A DNA stretch of 52,813 nt from an uncultured Monoglobus sp. (GTDB lineage Bacteria > Bacillota > Clostridia > Monoglobales > Monoglobaceae), in the NCBI GenBank assembly GCA_947585115.1, contig CANPWW010000007.1, positions 1 to 52,813 on the forward strand, given 5' to 3'. The position numbers and the translations under genes were made by a program. Of the stretch, positions 41,298 through 48,978 are shown one piece after another (the first letter of the stretch is position 1; each line of letters begins with the position of its first letter). Under the pieces are notes generated by a model that searched no databases, was not told where the DNA came from, and worked only from the letters and a program-made list of their open reading frames with translations.

Positions 41298-42569
41298 ATG
41301 TTAGATATGAAAATAATCAGAAACGAAACGGAAAGAGTAAAGGAAGCGCTTAAAAACAGAAACTCGAAGGATATAGACATAGACGGACTTCTTGAGCTTG
41401 ACGCGGAGCGCCGCTCGTTATTGTTTAACGTGGAACAAAAGAAGGCGCAGCAGAATTCCGTTTCAAAGCAGATACCCGTATATAAAAAGGAAGGAAAGGA
41501 CACGACCGAGATTTTCACTCAGATGAGAGAGCTTTCCGACAGCATAAAACAGGACGATGAAAAGGTAAGACAGATCAATGAAAAAATAAAGAATATAGTT
41601 CTGACAATACCGAATATACCCGACTCGAGCGTGCCGATCGGAGAAAGCGACGAGCAAAATGTCGAGGTTCGCAGATATTCGACGCCCAGAGAATTTGATT
41701 TTGATCCAAAGTCGCATTGGGATATAGGCAAGGATCTGGATATTCTCGATCCAGAGACCGCTGCCAAAATAACCGGCGCCAGGTTCCATGTTTATAAGAA
41801 TATGGGTGCGCGCCTTGAGAGAGCGATAATCAATTATTATCTCGACACTCACGGCAAAAATGGCTACAGTGAGGTGTTCACGCCGTTTATGGTAAGCAGA
41901 AAGAGCATGGTGGGAACGGGCCAGCTGCCGAAATTTGAAGAGGACGCCTTTAAGGTAACGGACACCGACTATTTCCTGGTGCCGACAGCTGAGGTTCCTG
42001 TGACAAATATGTACAGCGGAGAAATAATCGACGGCGATAAGCTGCCGCTCAAATACTGCGCCTACACCGCCTGTTTCAGAGCCGAGGCGGGAAGCGCGGG
42101 CCGCGACACCAGAGGTCTTATCCGTCAGCATCAGTTTAATAAGGTTGAGCTGGTTAAATTTTCAAAGCCCGAAACCTCGTTTGACGAGCTTGAGGAAATG
42201 ACAAACGAGGCCGAAAAGGTACTTCAGGGTCTCGGCCTGCCGTACAGAGTGGTATGTCTGTCGACCGGAGATATGGGATTTTCGTCCGCAAAGACCTATG
42301 ATATAGAGGTTTGGATGCCAAGCTACGGCAGATACGTTGAGATCTCGTCCTGCTCAAACTGCATGGACTTCCAGGCGCGCCGCGCAAATATAAAGTTTAA
42401 AAATTCGCCCAAAGAAAAGGCGCAGTATGTTCACACTTTAAACGGCAGCGGAGTGGCAATCGGCAGAACGACCGCGGCGATACTTGAAAATTATCAAAAC
42501 GCCGACGGCACCGTGACGATCCCCGAGGCGCTCATTCCCTACATGGGCGGAGAGACTATAATAAAATAA
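41298..42569 (+). CDS. serS: Serine-tRNA ligase
   Basis: A 423-residue class II synthetase. An N-terminal antiparallel coiled-coil arm (about 30-100) grips the long variable arm of tRNA-Ser. The catalytic core includes the motif 2 region [21 protein letters not shown] and motif 3 [18 protein letters not shown] near the end. GGAGG precedes the ATG at 41298. Full length. No T-box leader is seen upstream. Confidence 0.96.
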   Translation: MLDMKIIRNETERVKEALKNRNSKDIDIDGLLELDAERRSLLFNVEQKKAQQNSVSKQIPVYKKEGKDTTEIFTQMRELSDSIKQDDEKVRQINEKIKNIVLTIPNIPDSSVPIGESDEQNVEVRRYSTPREFDFDPKSHWDIGKDLDILDPETAAKITGARFHVYKNMGARLERAIINYYLDTHGKNGYSEVFTPFMVSRKSMVGTGQLPKFEEDAFKVTDTDYFLVPTAEVPVTNMYSGEIIDGDKLPLKYCAYTACFRAEAGSAGRDTRGLIRQHQFNKVELVKFSKPETSFDELEEMTNEAEKVLQGLGLPYRVVCLSTGDMGFSSAKTYDIEVWMPSYGRYVEISSCSNCMDFQARRANIKFKNSPKEKAQYVHTLNGSGVAIGRTTAAILENYQNADGTVTIPEALIPYMGGETIIK

Positions 42570-42585
42570 AATATAATAATGTAAT

Positions 42586-42614
42586 TTGAAAAAATTGCAA
42601 AATTATGTTATTAT
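42586..42614 (+). promoter_or_regulatory. Sense promoter of toxin-antitoxin-like locus 3
   Basis: TTGAAA, 17-base spacer, TATTAT. The sequence following the -10 is shared with locus 2. Confidence 0.7.
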
Positions 42615-42752
42615 ATTACCGATGTTTGATAAGTTAATAAAAAGGCAAAGTAGAGCGGTTACAGCCATCCCTATCTTTTTATAGAAGGGAGGTGACTTCC
42701 CAAATATAAATTTGATTTATTTCAAGAGTTTATATAAAGGAGGTTATGCGCT

Positions 42753-42824
42753 GTGAAACAATTTTTAAGAATAATATTTTTAACAATATTGTTTCTCGTG
42801 ATATTCACGATAAAAGCAGTGTAG
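42753..42824 (+). CDS. Small hydrophobic peptide, type I toxin candidate (locus 3)
   Basis: A 23-residue peptide beginning MKQFLRIIFLTILFLVIF and ending in TIKAV: basic start, single membrane span. The GTG start is nine bases after AAAGGAGG; an overlapping ATG in another frame is too close to it and gives a hydrophilic product. Upstream lies a second strong ribosome-binding-like GGGAGGTGA in a small palindrome (about 42688-42702) with only a five-codon frame VTSQI. The stop codon lies in the terminator stem, and an antisense promoter faces it. Function is inferred from organisation shared with loci 1 and 2. Confidence 0.63.
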   Translation: MKQFLRIIFLTILFLVIFTIKAV

Positions 42825-42900
42825 CCGCCCTCTGCCAAGGACGACTACATATAAAAATTAGTTTTCTTTGGCTGTAACCGCGTTTGCGGTGCCTTTTATT
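42815..42900 (-). ncRNA. Putative antisense antitoxin RNA of locus 3
   Basis: A predicted 85-base RNA from a consensus promoter. Its leader (42870-42906) is AATAAAAGGC-ACCGC-AAAC-GCGGT-TACA-GCC; the last part, GCGGTTACAGCC, is identical to the toxin mRNA leader at 42655-42666. It runs across the toxin 3' end to the shared hairpin. Confidence 0.6.
42821..42848. terminator. Shared terminator hairpin of locus 3
   Basis: GTAGCCGCCC pairs with GGACGACTAC through two wobble pairs in one RNA orientation, leaving a short loop. Placed like the terminators of loci 1 and 2. Confidence 0.6.
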
Positions 42901-42906
42901 AAATTT

Positions 42907-42935
42907 ATTATAACATTAATTTTTCCCTTTGTCAA
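42907..42935 (-). promoter_or_regulatory. Antisense promoter of locus 3
   Basis: Minus strand TTGACA, 17-base spacer, TATAAT. The -35 is the right half of the inverted repeat CCCTTTGTC/GACAAAGGG, as in locus 2. Confidence 0.85.
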
Positions 42936-42952
42936 CCGACAAAGGGGATTTT

Positions 42953-43555
42953 TTACTTTTGATTTTTTGAGTAGACGCAGCCGCAGTAGTTTTGGCGGTA
43001 GAGGCTGTATTTTTTTGAAAGCTCGATCGACTGCTTAAAGCCCTCTTTCTTTTTAAAATCCGATGGAAGAAAGTTCACGCCGTATTTTTTTGAAAGATCG
43101 TTTCCGATCTCGTTGATTTTTTGCGCGTTTTTGAGCGGACTGATCGTAAGAGTGGTGCAGAACCAATCAAAATTATGGTTTTTCGCAAGCTCCGCCGCTT
43201 TTTCAAGCCTTAATTCATAGCACTTAAAGCAGCGTTCGCCGCCCTCGGGACAATCTTCGAGATCTTTTGATATTTCAAAAAATTTGTCCGGCTCATAGTC
43301 GCAGTCAATAATTTCGATCGGATTTTCCGCCGGCAGCTCGGATATCAGTCTTATCTGCTCGGCTTTGCGCTTTTCGTACTCGTTTTCGTCCGTTATATTC
43401 GGATTATAATATAATACCGTTATTTTAAAATACTTATTGAGATAACTCAAAACATAGCTGCTGCATGGCGCGCAGCAGCTATGGAGCATAAGTGTCTGTC
43501 CGTTTGTGTTTAAAAGTATTTTATCAAGTTCCTTTTGGTAGTTAATCTTGTTCAA
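42953..43555 (-). CDS. queH: Epoxyqueuosine reductase QueH
   Basis: A 200-residue protein of the former DUF208 family that completes queuosine synthesis in tRNA without cobalamin. Conserved cysteines are HSCCAPCSS near residue 25, RCFKCYELRLEKAA near 107 and YCGCVYS at the C-terminus, which hold an iron-sulfur and a second metal centre. Full length. It follows a 84-residue unknown gene by 31 bases. Confidence 0.9.
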   Translation of the reverse strand: MNKINYQKELDKILLNTNGQTLMLHSCCAPCSSYVLSYLNKYFKITVLYYNPNITDENEYEKRKAEQIRLISELPAENPIEIIDCDYEPDKFFEISKDLEDCPEGGERCFKCYELRLEKAAELAKNHNFDWFCTTLTISPLKNAQKINEIGNDLSKKYGVNFLPSDFKKKEGFKQSIELSKKYSLYRQNYCGCVYSKNQK

Positions 43556-43586
43556 TTTGTTTCCTCTTATTTATATTAAATAAATT

Positions 43587-43841
43587 TTAGCCGTTAACCG
43601 TTTGTTTGAAAAACTCGTACGCGTAATCGGGTGTTATTTCTTTATTGTCAACCAACACTCTGAGCTTTGAGATAATATTGGTTTTGAAAAACGCGTTAAA
43701 CTCGTCGAGTTTTCCGTAATAATCGGCAACCTGCGCCGGGTTGATTCCGTTCATAAGCATTTTTTCAATATCTGTTTCATTCTGTTCGGTAAGTATCGCC
43801 AAAAGCTTGGTAATATTGCCGCTTTCAACGTCGCAAAGCAT
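43587..43841 (-). CDS. Small protein of unknown function upstream of queH
   Basis: An 84-residue, mostly helical protein beginning MLCDVESGNITKLLAILTE and ending in AYEFFKQTVNG. GGAGTG precedes the ATG. No membrane segment, cysteine motif or familiar domain is seen. It probably shares a transcript with queH. An extended -10 (TGTGCTATTAT) lies about 75 bases upstream. Confidence 0.7.
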   Translation of the reverse strand: MLCDVESGNITKLLAILTEQNETDIEKMLMNGINPAQVADYYGKLDEFNAFFKTNIISKLRVLVDNKEITPDYAYEFFKQTVNG

Positions 43842-44011
43842 GATTTTTTCACTCCTTTCCGTCTGAAATTTAGGTTGCCTTGTAAAGAAAAAGCGTTACT
43901 TTTAACTTACGGTACCATAATAGCACATCATTGTTAAAAATTCATGAACAAAAGATTAATTTTAAATAAAAAATTGTATAATTTATAAAAAGAGATTTTT
44001 ATAATTTGCGC

Positions 44012-44040
44012 TTGATTTAATTAAAAAAAAATGGTATAAT
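44012..44040 (+). promoter_or_regulatory. Promoter of tRNA-Arg
   Basis: TTGATT, 17-base spacer, TATAAT, 19 bases before the tRNA. Confidence 0.82.
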
Positions 44041-44059
44041 AATTTAGTTCGAAAAATTC

Positions 44060-44136
44060 GCGCCTGTAGCTCAGCTGGATAGAGTGAACGGCTACGAACC
44101 GTTAGGTCGGGGGTTCGAATCCCTCCAGGCGCGCCA
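44060..44136 (+). tRNA. tRNA-Arg (anticodon ACG)
   Basis: Acceptor GCGCCTG pairs with CAGGCGC, anticodon stem AACGG/CCGTT with loop CTACGAA (A34 to be edited to inosine), T arm GGGGG-TTCGAAT-CCCTC, encoded CCA. Confidence 0.94.
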
Positions 44137-44210
44137 GCGGAAAATCAACCGCTTCTTTGCGAAAGTCATGCAGAGCATGACTTTCTTTTTTATGCGGTTG
44201 ATTTTCCGCT
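44136..44210 (+). terminator. tRNA-Arg terminator nested inside a larger palindrome
   Basis: Inner hairpin GAAAGTCATGC...GCATGACTTTC (44161-44185) with TTTTTT, enclosed by a perfect 17-base outer repeat AGCGGAAAATCAACCGC (44136-44152) and its complement (44194-44210). Confidence 0.85.
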
Positions 44211-44217
44211 TTTCCCT

Positions 44218-44330
44218 AATCAGCAAGCTTGCTTGCGGGTTCAAAGCTACCTTTCAAAATCGCTTGCGATTTTGACTAAGAGCTTCCTTAATAGAAACGC
44301 GCTGCGTTGGCGTTTTGCGGGAGCCATAAT
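44218..44330. repeat. Dispersed palindromic repeats after tRNA-Arg
   Basis: The CAGCAAGCTTGCTTGCGGG / AAAATCGCTTGCGATTTT unit (44221-44291) followed by GAAACGCGCTGCGTTGGCGTTTTGCGGGAGCC, the same pair of units found after tRNA-Pro(TGG). Confidence 0.78.
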
Positions 44331-44334
44331 TATA

Positions 44335-44363
44335 AAGCTCCGCCGTGGCGGAGCTTTTTTTCT
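44335..44363 (+). terminator. Rightward terminator before the pfp stop
   Basis: AAGCTCCGCC and GGCGGAGCTT form a 10-base stem followed by TTTTT. It would end any rightward read-through from tRNA-Arg. A second, AT-rich hairpin (44369-44397) lies at the end of the leftward phosphofructokinase gene. Confidence 0.8.
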
Positions 44364-44395
44364 TTGGTTAAGCGTTTCTTTTTTAAAAGAAATGC

Positions 44396-45622
44396 TTAGT
44401 CGAGATACAGGTGTCTGGGCAGGCCGTCTACCATGAAGGGGATCAGCTCGCCGATTATCAGCGGGCGGCAGTAGGCGATAAAATCGTCCGAAACATATGT
44501 GCCGTCGTTGATTATCCACTCATCGGGAACAACCTTCTCGATGTTGGCGATCTTGTTGACGTCATAGGTCGATGTGGTGATGTTGTAGGGCTCGTTGGAG
44601 GTCCTGGTGAAGATTATCATCTTGCCGGTCTCTCCGTTGAACGCCGCCTGAGCTGCCTCGCTGCCCGCCATAAACGCCTCGGTTATATCGCGTCTTGAAA
44701 CGATATGGGAAGCGCAGCGCTGCAGCGTGCTGAACACGATACCTCTCGACTTGATGCCCAGCTTGGCGCCGATGAGGTCGGCTAAGTAGAGGGCGGTGCC
44801 GCCCAGCGACTTGTGGCCGAAGGAATCCTCGAATGTGGCCTGCTTGTTATCCTCGCAGACATATTTGCCGTTAGCCAGCTTTATGCCCTCGGAAACCGCA
44901 ATAATAACGGCGGTCTTTTTCTTTTTGATTTCTTTTACCTTCTCGATAAATTTGTCATAGTCGAATACTACCTCGGGGAGATAGATCAGGTCGGGACCGC
45001 AGCAGTCCTCGGCCTTCGAGAGAGCCGCCGCCGCTGTGAGCCAGCCCGCGTTTCTTCCCATTATCTCTACGATCGTAACCGACTCTGTGGGGTAGGTGTT
45101 AACGTCGCGGATGATCTCTTTCATAGCCGAAGCTATGTATTTTGCCGCGCTGCCGTAGCCCGGTGTGTGGTCTGTTACCGCCAAATCATTGTCGATCGTT
45201 TTGGGAACGCCCATGAACTTGATATCGCTGCCGATCTGCTCGGCGTAGTTTGAAAGCTTTTTGATCGTGTCCATCGAGTCGTTTCCGCCGATATAGAAGA
45301 AATACTTGATGTTGAGCTCGTTCATGTTGTTGAACAGCAGGCTGTATGTGGACTCGCTCTCCTCAACGTCGGGCAGCTTAAAACGGCAGGTGCCCAAGAA
45401 TGACGAGGGGGTTCTCTTCAAAAGCTCGATGTCCAGCTCGTTCTTCACATAGTCGGACATATCGATGACCTTTTTGTTGAGGAATCCCTCAATTCCGTTG
45501 CGCATACCGTAAATCTTTTCAACGCCCGCGTCCTTCGCGGCCTTGAATACGCCGACCAGACTGGAGTTGATAACCGAGGTGGGACCTCCCGACTGGCCGA
45601 CAACTACATTTCCTTTAATCAA
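44396..45622 (-). CDS. pfp: 6-phosphofructokinase, probably PPi-dependent
   Basis: A 408-residue phosphofructokinase-family enzyme. The nucleotide/PPi loop is VVVGQSGGPTSVINSS; the discriminating motif GGNDSMDT has Asp where ATP enzymes have Gly (GGDGS), which points to pyrophosphate as phosphoryl donor. The catalytic PKTIDND and EIMGRNAGW are present. The TTG at 45622 with AAGGAG eight bases upstream is chosen over the TTG 18 bases earlier. PPi-PFK works reversibly in glycolysis of many anaerobes. A 110-base leader holds a hairpin (45667-45698). Confidence 0.88.
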   Translation of the reverse strand: MIKGNVVVGQSGGPTSVINSSLVGVFKAAKDAGVEKIYGMRNGIEGFLNKKVIDMSDYVKNELDIELLKRTPSSFLGTCRFKLPDVEESESTYSLLFNNMNELNIKYFFYIGGNDSMDTIKKLSNYAEQIGSDIKFMGVPKTIDNDLAVTDHTPGYGSAAKYIASAMKEIIRDVNTYPTESVTIVEIMGRNAGWLTAAAALSKAEDCCGPDLIYLPEVVFDYDKFIEKVKEIKKKKTAVIIAVSEGIKLANGKYVCEDNKQATFEDSFGHKSLGGTALYLADLIGAKLGIKSRGIVFSTLQRCASHIVSRRDITEAFMAGSEAAQAAFNGETGKMIIFTRTSNEPYNITTSTYDVNKIANIEKVVPDEWIINDGTYVSDDFIAYCRPLIIGELIPFMVDGLPRHLYLD

Positions 45623-45666
45623 ATTAATCGCTCCTTTCAATTTTTTCCCGTAACAAACAGGATAAG

Positions 45667-45698
45667 GCCTGATTTTGAATCAAAATTAGGCTTTTTTT
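45667..45698 (+). terminator. Rightward terminator within the pfp leader
   Basis: GCCTGATTTTG and CAAAATTAGGC pair around AAT, followed by TTTTTTT on the plus strand. It is antisense to the pfp leader, with no rightward gene upstream of it. Confidence 0.65.
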
Positions 45699-45747
45699 AT
45701 AAATTTTTATAAATACTTTTTAAAATAATATTAATTTTACACAAATC

Positions 45748-45776
45748 ATTATATCAAATCCGGGAAAATAATTCAA
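45748..45776 (-). promoter_or_regulatory. Promoter of pfp
   Basis: Minus strand TTGAAT, 17-base spacer, TATAAT, about 125 bases before the start. Confidence 0.75.
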
Positions 45777-45908
45777 TGTTTTTTTTATAAAATTTTGGGT
45801 CTGAAAATTGGTAAAAAACACAATAAAAAATTTACCTGTTTAATTATATTAAACGAATCAATAATATATGTAGCAAAACTTTATTATAAAAAGAAAGGCG
45901 GTATTATC

Positions 45909-46115
45909 TTGAAAAACGAAAACACATGGATAAATAACACAAAAAACGGAATAAAAAAGAAAAGCAAAAAAAAAAGAGCGGACGATAAATTCGATATGGG
46001 CGGTGCCTCGTCGGCGACCGACTGCACCGGAGTGCAGCAGCAGGCCATAGTGACACATGACGAGCAGGAAAATCTGAAAGGGGTGTACGATTACGGCCAG
46101 CCGGATGTGGATTAG
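45909..46115 (+). CDS. Small hydrophilic protein, unknown
   Basis: A 68-residue protein starting at TTG with AAAGGCGG seven bases upstream. The first third is very basic (KNGIKKKSKKKRADD); the rest is acidic and Gln/Asp-rich, ending YGQPDVD. No membrane segment or known domain. The charge split and small size recall nucleic-acid-associated or spore-surface proteins of Clostridia, but I cannot assign it. It lies between pfp and spoVG, transcribed rightward. Confidence 0.55.
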   Translation: MKNENTWINNTKNGIKKKSKKKRADDKFDMGGASSATDCTGVQQQAIVTHDEQENLKGVYDYGQPDVD

Positions 46116-46232
46116 GAATGGCGGCCGGGGTCGTCCGCTCCTACGACTTTTGGGTTCTTCGGACAGATAGTATTCAACAATACAATATAACGAAGGAAGG
46201 CGGGGACGGATAAAAATATACCAACGACATTC

Positions 46233-46260
46233 AAAAAGGGCCGCGCGTCTGCGCGGCCCG
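46233..46260 (-). terminator. Terminator of spoVG
   Basis: On the minus strand CGGGCCGCGC and GCGCGGCCC form a GC-rich stem followed by TTTTTGA, just after the spoVG stop. Confidence 0.88.
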
Positions 46261-46268
46261 TAAATTTC

Positions 46269-46556
46269 CTATAATTCTTGTTCCTGCGGTGCCTCTTCAT
46301 CCAATACTTCCTGATACTTCGCGAGTATCTGCTCGTTAAGCATTGTTCTTGTAGTAGAATTAATCGGATGCGCTATGTCCTTGTATTCTCCGTCCGGTGT
46401 CTTTCTGCTGGGCATAGCCGTAAACAGTTTGCCTTCCTGGCCTTCGATGATTTTTATGTCATGAACCACGAATGCGTCATCAAAAGTTACTGAAACAACT
46501 GCCTTCATTCTTCCGTCAGCGTTAATCCTTCTGACTCTGATATCTGTAATCAGCAT
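46269..46556 (-). CDS. spoVG: Septation regulator SpoVG
   Basis: A 95-residue nucleic-acid-binding regulator. The N-terminus [38 protein letters not shown] and [17 protein letters not shown] are characteristic. SpoVG binds RNA or DNA and affects sporulation, division and virulence genes in Firmicutes. AAGGATGGAG precedes the ATG. It is divergent from murC. A complete gene with its own terminator. Confidence 0.95.
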   Translation of the reverse strand: MLITDIRVRRINADGRMKAVVSVTFDDAFVVHDIKIIEGQEGKLFTAMPSRKTPDGEYKDIAHPINSTTRTMLNEQILAKYQEVLDEEAPQEQEL

Positions 46557-46666
46557 ACTACTCCATCCTTTCCCGGATTTCTCCGCATATTTTTGACCAT
46601 TACCTTATTCTAACCACAATCCTTTCTGCCTCTTCCGAAAAATTTGAACTTTATGCGTATATATTC

Positions 46667-46695
46667 TTGAAATTTTTTCAAGTATATAGTATACT
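46667..46695 (+). promoter_or_regulatory. Promoter of murC-rsmG
   Basis: TTGAAA, 17-base spacer, TATACT, 40 bases before murC. An inverted repeat CTTGAAATTTTTTCAAG covers the -35. Confidence 0.75.
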
Positions 46696-46735
46696 ACAAC
46701 ATAAGAACAATTATCGAAAGAGGGTAATCATTACT

Positions 46736-48133
46736 ATGAGTAACTTTACAATTGCCGATCTCCAAAAAGGCGCACATATACACATGATCGGAATCGGCGG
46801 AATAAGCATGAGCGGCATTGCGGAAATGCTTCTCAGCTTCGGTTACAAGGTGTCCGGCAGTGATACAAAATCCTCCGGCCTTACCGACAGGTTAAAACAA
46901 AATGGTGCGGAAATATTTATCGGTCAAAAGGCCGAGAATGTTAAGAGTCCCGATGTTGTTTGCTATACCGCCGCGATAAGCAGCGATAATCCCGAGCTCG
47001 CAGCCGCCCGCAAACTCGGCGTTCCGGTAATCGAGCGCGCGGAAATGCTCGGCGAGCTGCTCAAGCTTTACAAGTATCCCGTGGCGGTCGCGGGAACCCA
47101 CGGAAAGACAACAACATCTTCAATGCTGTCGTTGGTGCTCCTTCACGCGAAGAAAGACCCCACCGTCCTCATCGGAGGCGAACTCAGGCAGATCGGCGGG
47201 AACTACCGCATAGGCGGCTCCGAATACCTGCCCTTTGAGGCCTGTGAATACGTTGAAAGCTTCCTTCACTTCAAACCGTTTGTATCGATAGTCACGAACA
47301 TAGAAGAGGACCACCTTGATTATTTTAAAGACCTTAATCACATTATATCATCTTTTATGAAATTTACAAGACTAACTGATGATAATGGGTGTAATATTGT
47401 TTGTATTGACGAAAATAGCACCCAAAATATTGTGCAAAATGTCGAAAAAAATATCTTGACATATGGTCTGAAAAATGAAAACGCGGACTACACAGCCAAA
47501 AACATATCTTTGCGAGATAAAGGTTATCCCTGTTTTGATATTTATAATAAAGATAGATTAATATGCCATGTTGATTTAAATATCGTGGGCGAGCATAATA
47601 TTTGCAACGCGGTGGGCGTAGCGGCGGCCTGCGATTTTCTTGGAATAGCCCCCGAATATATCAAAAAAGGTCTCGAGGAATTCACCGGCACACACAGAAG
47701 ATTCGAAAAGCTCGGCAAGGCCGACTGCGGCTCCGACGTGGTCGACGACTATGCCCACCACCCGACCGAGATCAGAGCCACCTTGGGCGCCGCAAAAAAA
47801 ATGGGATACGACAAGGTGTGGGTCGTATTCCAGCCCCACACATACAGCAGGACCGCGGCGTTTTTAGACGATTTCGCCGCGGCTCTCAGCGAGGCCGACA
47901 GAGTTATGATAGCCGACATATATCCTGCCAGGGAGAAATACGACGGCACCGTCCACTCCTGCGACCTGGCGAGGAGGATAAAGGGCGCGGTCTACATGAA
48001 CGACATGCGGGCGATAAAACGCTATCTGCTTGAAAACGCGGGCAAAAACGACCTGATAATCACCATGGGAGCGGGAAATATCTGCAATCTGGGCTACGCG
48101 CTGACCGACAGCTCAAAGGAAGATCTCATATGA
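46736..48133 (+). CDS. murC: UDP-N-acetylmuramate-L-alanine ligase
   Basis: A 465-residue cytosolic Mur ligase that adds L-Ala to UDP-MurNAc. N-terminal IHMIGIGGISMSGIAEML, P-loop VAGTHGKTTTSSM (about 117-129), central NIEEDHLDYFKD and C-terminal DDYAHHPTEIRATL are diagnostic for MurC. The ATG at 46736 is used; the TTG at 46667 lies in the -35 and cannot be the start. Part of the middle (47340-47600) is distinctly more AT-rich than the ends. It overlaps rsmG by four bases. Confidence 0.95.
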   Translation: MSNFTIADLQKGAHIHMIGIGGISMSGIAEMLLSFGYKVSGSDTKSSGLTDRLKQNGAEIFIGQKAENVKSPDVVCYTAAISSDNPELAAARKLGVPVIERAEMLGELLKLYKYPVAVAGTHGKTTTSSMLSLVLLHAKKDPTVLIGGELRQIGGNYRIGGSEYLPFEACEYVESFLHFKPFVSIVTNIEEDHLDYFKDLNHIISSFMKFTRLTDDNGCNIVCIDENSTQNIVQNVEKNILTYGLKNENADYTAKNISLRDKGYPCFDIYNKDRLICHVDLNIVGEHNICNAVGVAAACDFLGIAPEYIKKGLEEFTGTHRRFEKLGKADCGSDVVDDYAHHPTEIRATLGAAKKMGYDKVWVVFQPHTYSRTAAFLDDFAAALSEADRVMIADIYPAREKYDGTVHSCDLARRIKGAVYMNDMRAIKRYLLENAGKNDLIITMGAGNICNLGYALTDSSKEDLI

Positions 48134-48831
48134 ACGGAGAGCTTTTTGAAAAAGGGCTGGGCGCGCTCGGTCTCAAGGCGGACGGGGAAATTATTTTAAA
48201 ATTTGCGCGGTACTCCGAGATGCTTAAAGAATATAACGAGAAAGTCAATCTGACCGCCATCACCGACGACGACGGGATCGCGGTCAAGCATTTTCTGGAC
48301 TCGCTGCTGCCCCTCAAATACATCGACATAAGCGGCTCCACTGCGGACATCGGCACAGGAGCGGGCTTTCCGGGCATTCCGATAAAACTGACGCGGCCCG
48401 ATATAAAGCTGACGCTCATAGACTCGCTGAACAAAAGGGTCACTTTTCTGAAGGCAGTCTCGGACGAGCTGGGCCTTAATGCCGGCTGCGTTCACGGCAG
48501 GGCCGAGGAGCTGGCGCGCAAAGAGTTCCGCGAGAAATTCGACTTTACGCTGTCGCGCGCAGTGGCGAACATGACCGCTCTCTCGGAATACTGTCTGCCC
48601 TTTGTAAAGGTCGGCGGAAAATTCATCGCTCTTAAATCCAAAGACGCGGAGGCCGAGATCGATGCCGCGAGGCCCGCGATCGGCACTCTGGGCGGCAGGG
48701 TATCGGAGATCATAACCGCTCCGCTGCCCGAAAGCGATATAGTGCGCAAGATCGTCGTGATAGAAAAAATCAAGCCGACGCCCAAAGCCTTTCCGCGGTC
48801 GGCGAAAAAAATAAATCGGGCCGGAAAATAA
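48130..48831 (+). CDS. rsmG: 16S rRNA m7G527 methyltransferase
   Basis: A 233-residue SAM-dependent enzyme (GidB). Motif I is ADIGTGAGFPGIPIKL (about residues 72-87), with FLKAVSDELGL and the FTLSRAVANM segment after it. N-terminal YNEKVNLTAI is conserved. It is translationally coupled to murC through ATGA. rsmG usually lies near the origin in Firmicutes. Confidence 0.95.
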   Translation: MNGELFEKGLGALGLKADGEIILKFARYSEMLKEYNEKVNLTAITDDDGIAVKHFLDSLLPLKYIDISGSTADIGTGAGFPGIPIKLTRPDIKLTLIDSLNKRVTFLKAVSDELGLNAGCVHGRAEELARKEFREKFDFTLSRAVANMTALSEYCLPFVKVGGKFIALKSKDAEAEIDAARPAIGTLGGRVSEIITAPLPESDIVRKIVVIEKIKPTPKAFPRSAKKINRAGK

Positions 48832-48978
48832 ACGGCGCTTGCGGGCATATAAACCAAAATTTTTCAAAAATTATCTCTGACTATTGACTTGTCCATAGGT
48901 GAACATGATAAAATAATACTATAAGAGATGAACCGGCAGAACATATAAAAATATGAGTATTGGAGAAGGAGACAAAAA

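Noticed and set aside
41463-42131. A 222-residue leftward frame inside serS
   Set aside because: Antisense to serS; no start signal or recognisable domain.
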